The position numbers were made by a program, and so were the translations under genes. From Bacillus proteolyticus (lineage in GTDB: Bacteria; Bacillota; Bacilli; Bacillales; Bacillaceae_G), in assembly GCF_001884065.1 (NCBI RefSeq), contig NZ_MACH01000079.1, positions 1-64,000 on the forward strand: DNA of 64,000 nucleotides, read 5' to 3'. Under the pieces are notes generated by a model, which was not told the DNA's origin, searched no databases, and was given only the letters and a program-made list of their open reading frames with translations. Positions within the stretch are counted from its first letter, which is position 1. Each line of letters begins with the position of its first letter. Shown here piece after piece: positions 43,992 through 52,888 of the stretch.

Positions 43992-44474
43992 TTATTCTCC
44001 AAGTACCTTCTCAATCTCCACCTCTAAATCCACTGGCTTCGTTTGCGGTGCAAAACGCCCTACTACTTTCCCGTCTTTTCCAATTAGAAACTTAGTAAAG
44101 TTCCATTTTACTGCTTTCATACCAAGTAAACCTGGTGCTTGTTCTGTCATGTATGTATATAGAGGGTGAGCTTTATCACCTTTTACATCAATCTTAGCAA
44201 ACATCGGGAAGTTTACACCGTAGTTTAATTCACAAAAACTAGTAATATCTGCTTCTGTTCCTGGTTCTTGCCCTCCGAATTGGTTGCAAGGGAAACCGAG
44301 TATTTCTAATCCTTGATCTTTATATTTATCATATACTTCTTGTAATCCTTTGTATTGCGGTGTAAAACCACATTTGCTAGCTACATTTACAATAAGAAGT
44401 GCTTTTCCTTCGTAATCTTTTAACGATTTATCTTCTCCTGTTATTGTTTTAGCTGAAAAATCATAAACTGTCAT
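43992..44474 (-). CDS. Glutathione peroxidase-family thiol peroxidase
   Basis: A 160-aa protein with catalytic Cys35 in VASKCGFTPQY, Gln in LGFPCNQFGGQEPG and Trp in KWNFTKFL. It uses Cys, not selenocysteine. A second Cys in FPCNQ can form the resolving disulfide, so thioredoxin is the likely reductant. B. subtilis calls its homologue BsaA. GAGAGGAG precedes ATG at 44474. The upstream ATG at 44501 lacks a site. Confidence 0.92.
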   Translation of the reverse strand: MTVYDFSAKTITGEDKSLKDYEGKALLIVNVASKCGFTPQYKGLQEVYDKYKDQGLEILGFPCNQFGGQEPGTEADITSFCELNYGVNFPMFAKIDVKGDKAHPLYTYMTEQAPGLLGMKAVKWNFTKFLIGKDGKVVGRFAPQTKPVDLEVEIEKVLGE

Positions 44475-44699
44475 TGTTCCTACTCCTCTCTTCACTATCA
44501 TTCTATGTTTATACTATACTACATTCGTGAATATACAGCTCTTATTACGTACTTATACACCGAAATGATAGCGCTTTATTTTCATTCAAAAATTCGACAC
44601 AATATACTAGACTTTTATGATGGAAAGTTTTACAATTGAATTGTGAACAAAATGTGACAGTTTGTATTTCCATTATAAAAGAAAAGGATGGTGTTCATT

Positions 44700-44909
44700 A
44701 TGAAAACTGCACAATATGAAACGATTTCAAATCGCGAGTTTTATTTCGTACTATATATGATGTTATTGTATGTTACTGGTTGGGTAATCGATGTAAATGG
44801 TTTATTCTTAAGCTCCTACTTTAATTTAGCAGGAGAAATTATGCTTCCAATAGTTGGAGGTATTGTTGGACTGTTCGTTATGTCTATTAATAAAGAACAA
44901 ACGAAATAA
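44700..44909 (+). CDS. Small membrane protein (69 aa)
   Basis: Two hydrophobic helices, residues 14-35 (VLYMMLLYVTGWVIDVNGL) and 42-62 (AGEIMLPIVGGIVGLFVMS). The N-terminus is polar, MKTAQYETISNREF. ATG at 44700 follows AAAAGGATGG; an ATG at 44688 is too near this site. No family recognised. A terminator follows at 44920. Confidence 0.6.
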   Translation: MKTAQYETISNREFYFVLYMMLLYVTGWVIDVNGLFLSSYFNLAGEIMLPIVGGIVGLFVMSINKEQTK

Positions 44910-44919
44910 CAACGATAGA

Positions 44920-44956
44920 AAAAGGCAGAAGACGAGCTTTCGTTTTCTGTCTTTTT
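44920..44956 (+). terminator. Terminator after the 69-aa membrane protein
   Basis: AAAAAGGCAGAA and TTCTGTCTTTTTC form a stem with an inner GACGAGC/GCTTTCGTT part, followed by a T-rich run. Confidence 0.6.
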
Positions 44957-45005
44957 CTATTGTTAGCGTATAATAGATACATACCGTATATAAGGAGTGG
45001 TAAAT

Positions 45006-45977
45006 ATGAAAAAAGTAGAACAATTATCTTCTCACCTATATCTTATTGATGATTACGATTTACAACATAATGAACGAACAGGTACGTACGTTTTATTAGG
45101 TGATGAAATTACTTTAATTGAAACTTGTGCAGCCCCTTCTCTTCCTTACATTTTAGATGGCTTACAACAACTACATATTGATTTAAAAGATGTAAAAAAT
45201 ATCATTATTACACATGTTCATTTAGATCACGCAGGGGCAGCTGGTTTAATGATGGAGAAGTGCCCAAATGCTACTTTATATGTACATTCGCGCGGCGCTC
45301 GTCATATGATTGATCCAACAAAACTTATTTTAGGTGCAAAAGCTGTGTACAAAGAAGATTTCGATAAACTCTTTGATCCAATTCTGCCAATTGAAGAAGA
45401 ACGTGTTCATATTGTACAAAATGGTGATACATTACAGATTTCAGAAGACCGCATCCTTACATTTTATGATACACCGGGACATGCGAAGCACCATATTAGC
45501 ATTCACGATTCATTAACAAACGGCATTTTTACTGGCGATACAATTGGAATTTATTATAGAGAACTTGCAGATCTTAATGTAGAGTTATATCTACCGTCAA
45601 CGTCTCCTTCACAATTTCAGCCAGATGCGATGATTGCTTCTAAAAATCACATTCAAAGTATGAATGTAGACACTATTTATTTCGGTCATTACGGCGCTTC
45701 ATCAAATGTTACAGAAGTATATAACCAGCTTGAACATTGGTTACCTATTTTCGTCCATACTGGTAAAGAGGTCTTTGAACAGTATAATGACTTCGATGAA
45801 GCGACTAAGGCTTTACAAACTGTATTAATGGATAAAATCTCTTCTCATCTTACAAAGTTAAACGTCCCATCAGATCATTCCGTTTATAACATTTTACATC
45901 TGGATATAGAAATTAGCGCGATGGGCATAATTGATTATTTCACGAAGCTAGAAAAAACAAATTCCACTATTAACTAA
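45006..45977 (+). CDS. MBL-fold metallo-hydrolase
   Basis: A 323-aa protein. The metal site THVHLDHAGAAG is near residue 75, with further ligands in FYDTPGHAKHHI and FTGDTIG and a His in YFGHYGAS. The enzyme class covers hydrolases of many thioesters, lactones and nucleotides; the substrate here is unknown. GGAGTGG is the ribosome site of ATG 45006. Single-gene unit ended by the hairpin at 45986. Confidence 0.88.
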   Translation: MKKVEQLSSHLYLIDDYDLQHNERTGTYVLLGDEITLIETCAAPSLPYILDGLQQLHIDLKDVKNIIITHVHLDHAGAAGLMMEKCPNATLYVHSRGARHMIDPTKLILGAKAVYKEDFDKLFDPILPIEEERVHIVQNGDTLQISEDRILTFYDTPGHAKHHISIHDSLTNGIFTGDTIGIYYRELADLNVELYLPSTSPSQFQPDAMIASKNHIQSMNVDTIYFGHYGASSNVTEVYNQLEHWLPIFVHTGKEVFEQYNDFDEATKALQTVLMDKISSHLTKLNVPSDHSVYNILHLDIEISAMGIIDYFTKLEKTNSTIN

Positions 45978-45985
45978 CAGTAAAA

Positions 45986-46029
45986 GAAGAGATATACAAC
46001 AGTAGTTATTGTATATCTCTTCTTTTTTT
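45986..46029 (+). terminator. Terminator after the MBL-fold gene
   Basis: AGAAGAGATATACAA and TTGTATATCTCTTCT form a perfect 15-bp stem with a 9-base loop and TTTTTTT. Confidence 0.85.
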
Positions 46030-46062
46030 GAATATATTTTGAGTAAAGGATGGTGGAATGCA

Positions 46063-46497
46063 ATGCAAAAAGTGATGCTATACCTCTGCTTTACATTATT
46101 TATCGTCTTATTATTATTTGTCGGAGTGAAAATTCAATTTTATTTAGATACAGACGCGCAGGTGAATTTTAACGTTTATCCAAGATTATTTTACTTTACA
46201 CTCTTCCCTCTTGTAGTTGGCATTTTATTACGATTCCTTCAATCCATTAATCGTGAAACGAGTAAACAAAACTGGAGCTTTCAGCCGGATAAATTTATCG
46301 CTATTACATTGCCTACGCTATTCATTTCCTTTTCCCCAGCTCTACTCTTTTCACCAGTTGGTTCATACCTACCTTATTTAGCTAATATTATTCTTGTGAA
46401 TACGACTTTCGTTACCATTATTAGTTTAATAGCTGGTTACTCACTTTTAGATTGTTTGATACAAAAAGACAAGGAGAATAGTAAGGAATATAACTAA
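46063..46497 (+). CDS. Membrane protein of unknown function (144 aa)
   Basis: Four predicted helices (residues 5-25, 40-60, 80-100, 108-133). Loops are short with NRETSKQNWSFQPDKF between helices 2 and 3. The C-terminal tail is charged (QKDKENSKEYN). ATG at 46063 is 6 bp after GGTGG. No family recognised. Confidence 0.6.
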   Translation: MQKVMLYLCFTLFIVLLLFVGVKIQFYLDTDAQVNFNVYPRLFYFTLFPLVVGILLRFLQSINRETSKQNWSFQPDKFIAITLPTLFISFSPALLFSPVGSYLPYLANIILVNTTFVTIISLIAGYSLLDCLIQKDKENSKEYN

Positions 46498-46568
46498 GCA
46501 ATTTCCACTTTCACTTTATTAAGCAAATCAAGATAATTCTGCCCCTGACTTGTATGCAAAAGAACCTA

Positions 46569-46667
46569 ATGTTCAATTTTTCAAATGTCGTTGGTTATGG
46601 TGGTTTATTTATAAGTGCAATACTCCTTGTAAGAGTAGCTATTCATGCGGTAAGGAACTTTAAGTAA
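46569..46667 (+). CDS. Possible tiny membrane peptide (32 aa)
   Basis: MFNFSNVVGYGGLFISAILL is followed by VRVAIHAVRNFK. It is hydrophobic with a basic end and is followed at once by a strong terminator (46673-46714). The start has no clear ribosome site, so it could also be the last part of a decayed gene. Confidence 0.3.
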   Translation: MFNFSNVVGYGGLFISAILLVRVAIHAVRNFK

Positions 46668-46672
46668 TAATA

Positions 46673-46714
46673 AAACGAGTATGAAATCACGTAGATTTTA
46701 TACTCGTTTTTTAT
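46673..46714 (+). terminator. Intrinsic terminator
   Basis: AAAACGAGTAT and ATACTCGTTTTTT form an 11-bp stem. Inner bases (GAAATC/GATTTT) may extend it. Confidence 0.75.
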
Positions 46715-46808
46715 TGTTTATATATTCAATATGTACTAGGAAATTTATGTTAAACTATAGAAAATCGTGCACTAAGTCAAAATACATTTCAATCAAGGGA
46801 GAATTATT

Positions 46809-47054
46809 ATGTATAGATTTTTTGGATTTTCGTGTCTAATGTTTCTCGCAAGTATATGTTCTTTCTTTATTTTAAGAGGACCTAATGCAAATTTAACTTT
46901 GATTATTGCGATTCTAGGCATACTTTCATTACTCGGTATTATTTTTGCGATAGCATCAAAAAATTGGTTATTCGGAATAGTTGGTACTGCATTAAATGGC
47001 GTAATATTAGTATTTGTATATTTCCTATTGCTAGCAAAAGGAATAGGTGGTTAA
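46809..47054 (+). CDS. Small membrane protein (81 aa)
   Basis: ATG follows AAGGGAG. Three hydrophobic segments fill nearly the whole protein (residues 5-22, 28-48, 52-76), ending LLLAKGIGG. No family recognised. The convergent gene ends at 47109, and the hairpin 47075-47106 lies between. Confidence 0.6.
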   Translation: MYRFFGFSCLMFLASICSFFILRGPNANLTLIIAILGILSLLGIIFAIASKNWLFGIVGTALNGVILVFVYFLLLAKGIGG

Positions 47055-47074
47055 TATATTTACTTTTCAATAAG

Positions 47075-47106
47075 AAAAGCTCACAGCTTAAGCTATGAGC
47101 TTTTTT
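47075..47106. terminator. Bidirectional terminator
   Basis: AAAAGCTCA(CAGCTTAAGCT)ATGAGCTTTTTT forms a nested stem, between the convergent 81-aa gene and the anti-sigma gene. Confidence 0.7.
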
Positions 47107-47108
47107 AC

Positions 47109-47789
47109 TTATCTCACCTTTTCATCTACATACTCCATAAACTGTTCTGCTTTAATAAATCTTTCTTTATACGCTTCAGGTACTTCTTCTACTGTTATCC
47201 CACCACTCGATTTCGCTTTTACTAATACAGTTTGATATGACATTAACGCTTCCATATATTGTTCATACTCTTCTGAAGTTAATACTTCTTTACTAGATTT
47301 ATGGCCATTTAATTTATCAAAATACGGCTGAAGTTCCATTTCTACCTTTTTCATTTCTTCTTTTTTAGCTGGTGATAATTGATCATAATCAATATTACCG
47401 TTCGAATCCCCGTACTCAAGCTTTGCATTTGTTAATTTCTTTAGTTCTTTTGTAAACTCTTCATATTCCTTCGCACCCATTTCATCTTTCGCTTGTGATA
47501 ACTTTGCATTAAAACGCATGTATCCTTCTAATGTTATAGCTCCGGCATGCTTCTTTAAATTTTCAAAAGACCCGTATATACCATCTGCCATAATAGATTG
47601 ATAAGCAAAACCCGTTGTCGGAATTAAAAATGCTGCTGCAAGCACTCCTGCGATAAGGCGCTTCTTCCTTTTACTTCCACTGCGCTTCTTTTTTATTTGA
47701 ATGATTACTTTTTCTTTTAACTCCGGCGGTGCTACAATCCCCTTCGCTTCTTCTTGTATAGATTCTCTAACTCTACAATCTAAGCTCAT
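47109..47789 (-). CDS. Anti-sigma factor-like membrane protein (DUF3600 type)
   Basis: A 226-aa protein. The N-terminal 45 residues are cytoplasmic (CRVRESIQEEAKGIVAPPEL, then KKKRSGSKRKKR). One membrane helix follows (LIAGVLAAAFLIPTTGFAY). The outer domain is helical and charged (EGYMRFNAKLSQAKDEM, KELKKLTNAKLEYGDSN), like DUF3600 proteins linked with ECF sigma factors in this group. It overlaps the sigma gene by 4 bp, so it is very probably its cognate anti-sigma. Confidence 0.78.
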   Translation of the reverse strand: MSLDCRVRESIQEEAKGIVAPPELKEKVIIQIKKKRSGSKRKKRLIAGVLAAAFLIPTTGFAYQSIMADGIYGSFENLKKHAGAITLEGYMRFNAKLSQAKDEMGAKEYEEFTKELKKLTNAKLEYGDSNGNIDYDQLSPAKKEEMKKVEMELQPYFDKLNGHKSSKEVLTSEEYEQYMEALMSYQTVLVKAKSSGGITVEEVPEAYKERFIKAEQFMEYVDEKVR

Positions 47790-48364
47790 TTCACATTCCC
47801 TACCTCTCCTAAAAAGATTTCTTCTACTTGTTCTTTTTGGCGTAGTTTCTTTAATGCCGCATGAATTCTAGACTTCACTGTACCGATTGGAATATGTAAT
47901 ATTTGTGCTACTTCTTCTTGAGAGTAATCGTGTAAGTATCTTAAGATAATAACTTGTTTCAATTTATACGGTAACTTATGAATGAGTTCGATTAATTTTT
48001 GATTTGATATTTTACTTACAACATCGCTAGAAAAATCAATTTGCACTGGCTTTCTTTGCTCTTCTGCTTTTTTTACAATTCGCAGTCGCATCCACCTCTT
48101 TCTTCTATAAGAATGAATTTGTTTAATCGCAAGTCCAATGAGCCAAGGTCTAAATGGCTTCTTGCTATCATATTTACGAAGCGATTCATATAGCTGTATG
48201 TATATTTCTTGAACGACATCATCTACATCTGCTTTGTCTTCTATTAAAAAATGTGCTATCTTATATATTTCTTGAATCGTTTTATCATACAATTCGCTAT
48301 ACGCTTCTTTATTGCCTGATAAAGTTAATTGGATTAAATCTGTATACACTGTTTCATCCTTCAT
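47786..48364 (-). CDS. ECF-type RNA polymerase sigma factor
   Basis: A 192-aa sigma factor. Region 2: YKIAHFLIEDKADVDDVVQE and RPWLIGLAIKQIHSYRRKRW. Region 4: LPYKLKQVIILRYLHDYSQEE with HTH VAQILHIPIGTVKSRIHAAL. Its regulon cannot be seen from the sequence. GGAGGG precedes ATG. Translation of the anti-sigma gene is coupled by ATGA overlap. Confidence 0.9.
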   Translation of the reverse strand: MKDETVYTDLIQLTLSGNKEAYSELYDKTIQEIYKIAHFLIEDKADVDDVVQEIYIQLYESLRKYDSKKPFRPWLIGLAIKQIHSYRRKRWMRLRIVKKAEEQRKPVQIDFSSDVVSKISNQKLIELIHKLPYKLKQVIILRYLHDYSQEEVAQILHIPIGTVKSRIHAALKKLRQKEQVEEIFLGEVGNVK

Positions 48365-48569
48365 GTACCATCCCTCCTTTGTCTTACACTATATATTGGC
48401 AAGAAAACGATATTTCGTTCGATTTTTCAAAAAGTTTTTTATATACATTAATATAATGATTTAATGACTTCATAAGCTTCACTTATAACCTTGCATAACA
48501 ATTATATAATTTTCCAATTCCTAATGAAGATTTAAAATAATATATATAGTCAAATTTAGGAGGATGTAT

Positions 48570-49556
48570 ATGAAAGCTATCGTTGTAACTTCATTCGGTG
48601 GTCCTGAAGTGTTGAAATATACAGACATGGATATTCCTACACTTTCAGATAACCAAGTTTTAATTCACGTTGTTGCTACTAGTGTTAATTTCGCCGATAT
48701 TAAATCACGTTATGGCAAAAAAGGAAACAAAGCCTTACCTTTTATCCCAGGGATAGATGCAGCTGGTATTGTAGAACGCGTAGGTTCTCATGTGAAAAAC
48801 ATTTATCCTGGCCAACGAGTCATTGCTTTTCCTCAAAATGGTTCTTACTCTGAATATGTTGTTGCAAATGAAAATCTTACTTTCGTATTACCGGATGAAG
48901 TTGATTTCCAAACTGCAGCCGCTTGCCCTATCGTATCTTTTACAAGCTACAATTTACTTGTAAATGTTGCAAGACTTCAACAAGGTGAATCTGTTCTAGT
49001 TCATGCAGCTGCTGGAGGAATTGGTACTACCGCGATTCAACTCGCAAAATTATTAGGGGCTAAAAAAGTAATCGGGACTGTCGGAAGTGAAGCAAAAAGA
49101 AAAATTGCTTTAGATGCTGGTGCTGATTATGTTATTTGTCATCAAGATGAAGATTTTGTAGAGAAAGTTAATAAGCTTACAAACGGAGAAGGAGTTAATG
49201 TAATTTTAGACTCTATTTCTGGTACTATGTCCGAAAGTAGTTTAAAATGCCTTGCTTATTACGGTCGTCTCGTCCATTTCGGCAATGCTAGCGGAGAAGT
49301 TGGTCATTTTCAAACGAAAGATTTACACGCAAGTTGCCGTTCTATACTCGGTTTTAGCTTTGGCACTACACGAAAAAAACGTCCTGAATCACTCCAAGAA
49401 ACTGCGAAGCAAGTTTTCCGTTATTTACGCGATGGAAGTTTACAAATTAATACTACGAAATCTTTTCCTCTTCAAGACGCAGGGAAAGCACATGAATGGG
49501 TCGAAAGTAGACAAAGTACAGGGAAAGTAATACTAAACGTTCAGACAGCTCCCTAA
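48570..49556 (+). CDS. Quinone oxidoreductase-type medium-chain dehydrogenase
   Basis: A 328-aa NADPH-dependent enzyme. Start MKAIVVTSFGGPEVLKY. Substrate-domain signature NFADIKSRYGKKG and FIPGIDAAGIVERVG. NADPH motif VLVHAAAGGIGTTAIQLAKL. It lacks the zinc-binding Cys/His of alcohol dehydrogenases, so it belongs to the quinone oxidoreductase branch. ATG at 48570 lies 6 bp after AGGAGG; the ATG at 48564 touches it. Confidence 0.9.
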   Translation: MKAIVVTSFGGPEVLKYTDMDIPTLSDNQVLIHVVATSVNFADIKSRYGKKGNKALPFIPGIDAAGIVERVGSHVKNIYPGQRVIAFPQNGSYSEYVVANENLTFVLPDEVDFQTAAACPIVSFTSYNLLVNVARLQQGESVLVHAAAGGIGTTAIQLAKLLGAKKVIGTVGSEAKRKIALDAGADYVICHQDEDFVEKVNKLTNGEGVNVILDSISGTMSESSLKCLAYYGRLVHFGNASGEVGHFQTKDLHASCRSILGFSFGTTRKKRPESLQETAKQVFRYLRDGSLQINTTKSFPLQDAGKAHEWVESRQSTGKVILNVQTAP

Positions 49557-49585
49557 AATGAATACATGAAATAGAGGTGTTATTC

Positions 49586-50224
49586 ATGGGATCACGAATT
49601 ATGCATATCATTATCGCGAGCGGGATTGCCGAAAAACTATCTATTCCAGACAAAACTTCTTTCTTACTTGGTGGTGTAGCTCCTGATGCTGTTCATTCAA
49701 AAGAAAAAAAAGGAACTTCACATTTTTACGCTGGTACCACGAAGAACTATACGAGAAGAATAGATTTTGATTCATTTATTCATAAATACGAAGATCATAT
49801 GGATTCCCCTTATATTTTAGGTTATTATACCCACCTCATTGCCGATGATAATTGGCTAAGCGGCTTTTTTCTACCATGGCTTAAAAACAGAATGGAAAAC
49901 GACGAAACTATTGCACCTATGTACTATAACGATTTTAAATTATTGAACGCAAAGTTGTTGCGTCATTACGATAAAGAACAACAACTCTTCTCCCTTCTTA
50001 ATCAAGAGACTAACATTGTGAATATCGATGAGGTTTCTAGAGAGAATGTTTTAGCTTTTCGGCAATATATTTTTGAAGATATGCTATATCCTGAGCAACA
50101 TTTGCATGAAGAGTTACAAGTGTTTTCATTTGATCAAATCGTTGGTTATATTGAGACTGCAATTGAAAAAGGAACATTTTTTATAGAACAACTCGCTAAT
50201 AAAAAATTCACTTCAAATATTTAA
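49586..50224 (+). CDS. Zinc-dependent phospholipase C-like hydrolase
   Basis: A 212-aa protein. SRIMHIIIASGIAEKLSIP near the start, LLGGVAPDAVHSK, YILGYYTHLIADDNWLSGFF and FIHKYEDH give the His/Asp pattern of the zinc-dependent phospholipase C superfamily. There is no signal peptide, unlike secreted PlcB, so it is cytoplasmic with unknown substrate. GAGGTG precedes ATG at 49586. It follows the oxidoreductase by 29 bp, possibly an operon. Confidence 0.75.
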   Translation: MGSRIMHIIIASGIAEKLSIPDKTSFLLGGVAPDAVHSKEKKGTSHFYAGTTKNYTRRIDFDSFIHKYEDHMDSPYILGYYTHLIADDNWLSGFFLPWLKNRMENDETIAPMYYNDFKLLNAKLLRHYDKEQQLFSLLNQETNIVNIDEVSRENVLAFRQYIFEDMLYPEQHLHEELQVFSFDQIVGYIETAIEKGTFFIEQLANKKFTSNI

Positions 50225-50254
50225 TCCCCCTCATTATTTACGAGGGGGATTTTC
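50224..50254. terminator. Bidirectional terminator
   Basis: AATCCCCCTC and GAGGGGGATT form a 10-bp GC-rich stem with a T tail, between convergent genes. Confidence 0.8.
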
Positions 50255-50268
50255 ACATAACAATATAA

Positions 50269-50652
50269 TTATTTTTTCTTTTCCATTACTGCAAAATAAT
50301 TCCCTTCACTATCAGCAAAGTTAAATACTTTACCAGAAGGCATAGTTACCATTTCGCCAACTGTAACATTTTTATTTGTTAAATCTTTATATAGTTGGTC
50401 AAGATTTTCCGAGAAGAACATTAAAGACGGTGTACCAAGATTCAATTCTGGACTCATTTTAGAAATAACTTCTTTATTATGTAGTATAATACCTGTTTCC
50501 GCATCGTTTGTTGGAGCAATTTCAATCCATCTCATCCCTTGCTTGTTATCTTCCTCTGCAACTACATGAAATCCTACTTTTTCAGTCCAAAAATTTACTG
50601 CCTCATCTTGATTATTTACGTATAACATAATTTGTCCAACTTTATGAATCAT
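50269..50652 (-). CDS. VOC-family (glyoxalase/dioxygenase fold) protein
   Basis: A 127-aa protein with the VOC pattern: VGQIMLYVNNQDEAVNFW, KVGFHVVAEED, MRWIEIAPTND, and FNFADSEGNYFAVME at the end. Members bind a metal and act on varied substrates or as resistance proteins. GGGGGAAA precedes ATG. Function not specified by context. Confidence 0.85.
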   Translation of the reverse strand: MIHKVGQIMLYVNNQDEAVNFWTEKVGFHVVAEEDNKQGMRWIEIAPTNDAETGIILHNKEVISKMSPELNLGTPSLMFFSENLDQLYKDLTNKNVTVGEMVTMPSGKVFNFADSEGNYFAVMEKKK

Positions 50653-50769
50653 TTGTTTTCCCCCTAATGGTTTTTATATTCTATGTAGCTTTCTACAGGT
50701 ACTATTATTATTCCTTTTTCATTCAGTTGAATGCTTATAAATCGCTAGTCATTAAAAAGTTATCTTTTT

Positions 50770-50875
50770 GCTATAGGGAACTTAAGAACCTTTGCTTAGT
50801 AGCAATAATGTGGCTGTAGCCCACCGCTATCAAGCTACGGTTATGAAGTCCCCCCTAAACAAAATTTTTATCTCT
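50770..50875. other. Structured non-coding stretch of unclear origin
   Basis: The segment containing AATGTGGCTGTAGCCCACC, GCTATCAAGCTACGG and TTATGAAGTCCCCCC is more GC-rich than its surroundings and can fold through GTAGC/GCTAC. It recalls the right-end structured RNA of IS200/IS605 (TnpB) elements, but no transposase gene is present. A 60-77 codon frame (50792-51025) lacks a ribosome site. Confidence 0.3.
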
Positions 50876-51052
50876 TTACAATTATTTATGATCATTCAGC
50901 TCATTTTTGTCGTTTTGTGGAACAACCAATTTTTAAAAATAGATTTTCATTTATATTACCGTCCTTTGGTTCAGCTTCACGAATCATATAACTATCTACC
51001 TTTTGCATTTAATATATTATGGTAAAGATAAAGATCAATTATGGCTATAACT

Positions 51053-51349
51053 CTATATAGGCTTTTCCCCACCTGGAATCTTAAATTTATTTACATCATA
51101 TTCTTTAATTATATATACCTTTATCGCTTCAAAATCTTTACCAAAAGCAAGAATTGGATTTTTTAAGAAATATATTATCTCTTCCTCCTCATAAATTCGG
51201 GCTTTAATTACTTCTTTGTCAGAGTGAAACGATAAATTGACTCCTTTGTAAAAATATTCGTAGTATCCCTCTTCATCCTGCTCACTCTTATCTTCAAAAG
51301 GAACAGATTCAATATGATATATAGTCCCATTTACATTTATTGATTTCAT
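51053..51349 (-). CDS. Small acidic protein of unknown function (98 aa)
   Basis: MKSINVNGTIYHIESVPFED then an acidic loop and beta/alpha pattern YEYFYKGVNLSFHSD, VIKARIYEEEEIIYFL. It ends in IPGGEKPI. Acidic and soluble. AAAGGGAG precedes the ATG. Could be another immunity-type protein, but without clear evidence. Confidence 0.5.
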   Translation of the reverse strand: MKSINVNGTIYHIESVPFEDKSEQDEEGYYEYFYKGVNLSFHSDKEVIKARIYEEEEIIYFLKNPILAFGKDFEAIKVYIIKEYDVNKFKIPGGEKPI

Positions 51350-51699
51350 ACAACATTACTCCCTTTTCAAGAATATCCATCAGAATGTAAAGTGATAATA
51401 AAGTTGTTTAAATGTTGTTCAACTAAAACACCCGTTAGTTCAATAAGGGGTCCCTTCACATACCCATCAAGCTAAGAAAAGCAAATACCCTAAAACATAG
51501 ATCCTATATCAATAAGTTAATCCATAAAATGGAATACACCATTAATTATACTAATAAATCCTTGAATTGACTTAAAAAAATTCAAGTTAGTAAATAATCT
51601 TTTTATATATTTTTAAGAGGAAATATTTAGTTACCTAAAATGAGCATATTAACTCAAACAAAAAAGCGTAACTACAAATAGTTACGCCTTCTTCATTAT
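51350..51699. other. Spacer with the helicase terminator
   Basis: I see no reading frame or known element in this AT-rich stretch. Near its right end, GGCGTAACTA and AGTTACGC with a T run (51662-51690) form the terminator of the leftward helicase gene. Confidence 0.45.
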
Positions 51700-52869
51700 T
51701 TATCTAGGTTTTTTCTTACCAGTAAAAGCTGGTTTCTTTTTCTTTGGTTCTTGTGGTTTCGATTCTACAAATGTTCCTTTGAACATTTCTTGTTTCGTAA
51801 ACACGATACCTAATTTTTTCGCAAATTGCAGTAATTTACGTTCTTCTTGTTGTGTTACAAGAGAAACTACTGTTCCTTCTTTACCCATACGTCCAGTACG
51901 TCCTGAACGGTGAATATATTGGTCTACAGTGTCAGGTAACTCTAAGTGAATTACATGTGTTAAATCATCAATATCTATTCCACGTGCTGCAATATCAGTA
52001 GCAAGTAGAATTTCTAATTTCCCACCGCGGAATGCACGCATCGTTGCTTCACGCTCTTGCTTACTTGCCTCTGCATGAAGAGCTGCTGCTTTCATTTTAC
52101 GGAATTTCAATTTCTGAGTAATTTCATCTAAACGGAATGGGTCATTTAAGAAAGCAACTGCTTTTACATCGCCCATATGCATAATTCTTCTTACGTAATC
52201 ATTTTTTTCGCGTCGCTCACAAATGATATACGTATGCTCAACTAAGCTTTTTGACTCTGCACGTGTTACACGTACTAATTGTGGTTCAACTGCTAAATCA
52301 CGTGCTGCATCTTCTGCCGCTTTTGTCATTGTCGCTGAGAAGAATACTAATTGACGATCGCGCATCGTTGATTTAATTACATCCTGTGCAGCACCCATCA
52401 TTTTTTGCTTTACAATTTGATCAAACTCATCAAATACAATTGTTTTCACTTCATGCATTTTTAGCTTTTTCATACGAATTAGTTCTAAAATACGGCCTGG
52501 TGAACCGACAATTACTCTCGGGTGTTTCTTTAATTTTTCAACTTGGCGCTTAATATCTGCACCACCAATTAAAGATGCACCTGAAATATCAGTTCCTGCT
52601 GTAAATTTTTGAACCTCTTCATGAATTTGCATTACAAGTTCACGAGTTGGCGCTAAAATTACAACTTGAGGTTGTTTAATTTCAGGATTAATTTTATGTA
52701 AAAGTGGTAATAAGTACGCTAATGTTTTTCCTGTTCCAGTTGGAGATTCAGCAATAACGTCTTGTCCTTCTAAAATAGTTGGAATCGCTTGTTTTTGAAT
52801 TTCAGTTAATTCTTTAAAACCAGCCTTCTCCCAAGCTTGTTGTAAAAATGGTTGCATATCTTTTATCAT
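51700..52869 (-). CDS. DEAD-box RNA helicase, YfmL-like
   Basis: A 389-aa helicase. Q-motif GFKELTEIQKQAIP, Walker A AESPTGTGKTLAYLL, motif II DEFD in place of DEAD, motif III FSATM, motif VI HRSGRTGRMG. The order and sequence (PTRELVMQIHEEVQKF, GGADIKRQVEKLKKHP) match B. subtilis YfmL, where motif II also differs (DETD). YfmL acts in large ribosomal subunit assembly. The basic C-tail EPKKKKPAFTGKKKPR may bind RNA. AAAGGAG precedes ATG. Confidence 0.88.
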   Translation of the reverse strand: MIKDMQPFLQQAWEKAGFKELTEIQKQAIPTILEGQDVIAESPTGTGKTLAYLLPLLHKINPEIKQPQVVILAPTRELVMQIHEEVQKFTAGTDISGASLIGGADIKRQVEKLKKHPRVIVGSPGRILELIRMKKLKMHEVKTIVFDEFDQIVKQKMMGAAQDVIKSTMRDRQLVFFSATMTKAAEDAARDLAVEPQLVRVTRAESKSLVEHTYIICERREKNDYVRRIMHMGDVKAVAFLNDPFRLDEITQKLKFRKMKAAALHAEASKQEREATMRAFRGGKLEILLATDIAARGIDIDDLTHVIHLELPDTVDQYIHRSGRTGRMGKEGTVVSLVTQQEERKLLQFAKKLGIVFTKQEMFKGTFVESKPQEPKKKKPAFTGKKKPR

Positions 52870-52888
52870 TTGTTTTTCTCCTTTATCT

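Noticed and set aside
50792-51025. 77-codon plus-strand frame with a hydrophobic segment
   Set aside because: No ribosome site and it begins within a structured non-coding stretch.
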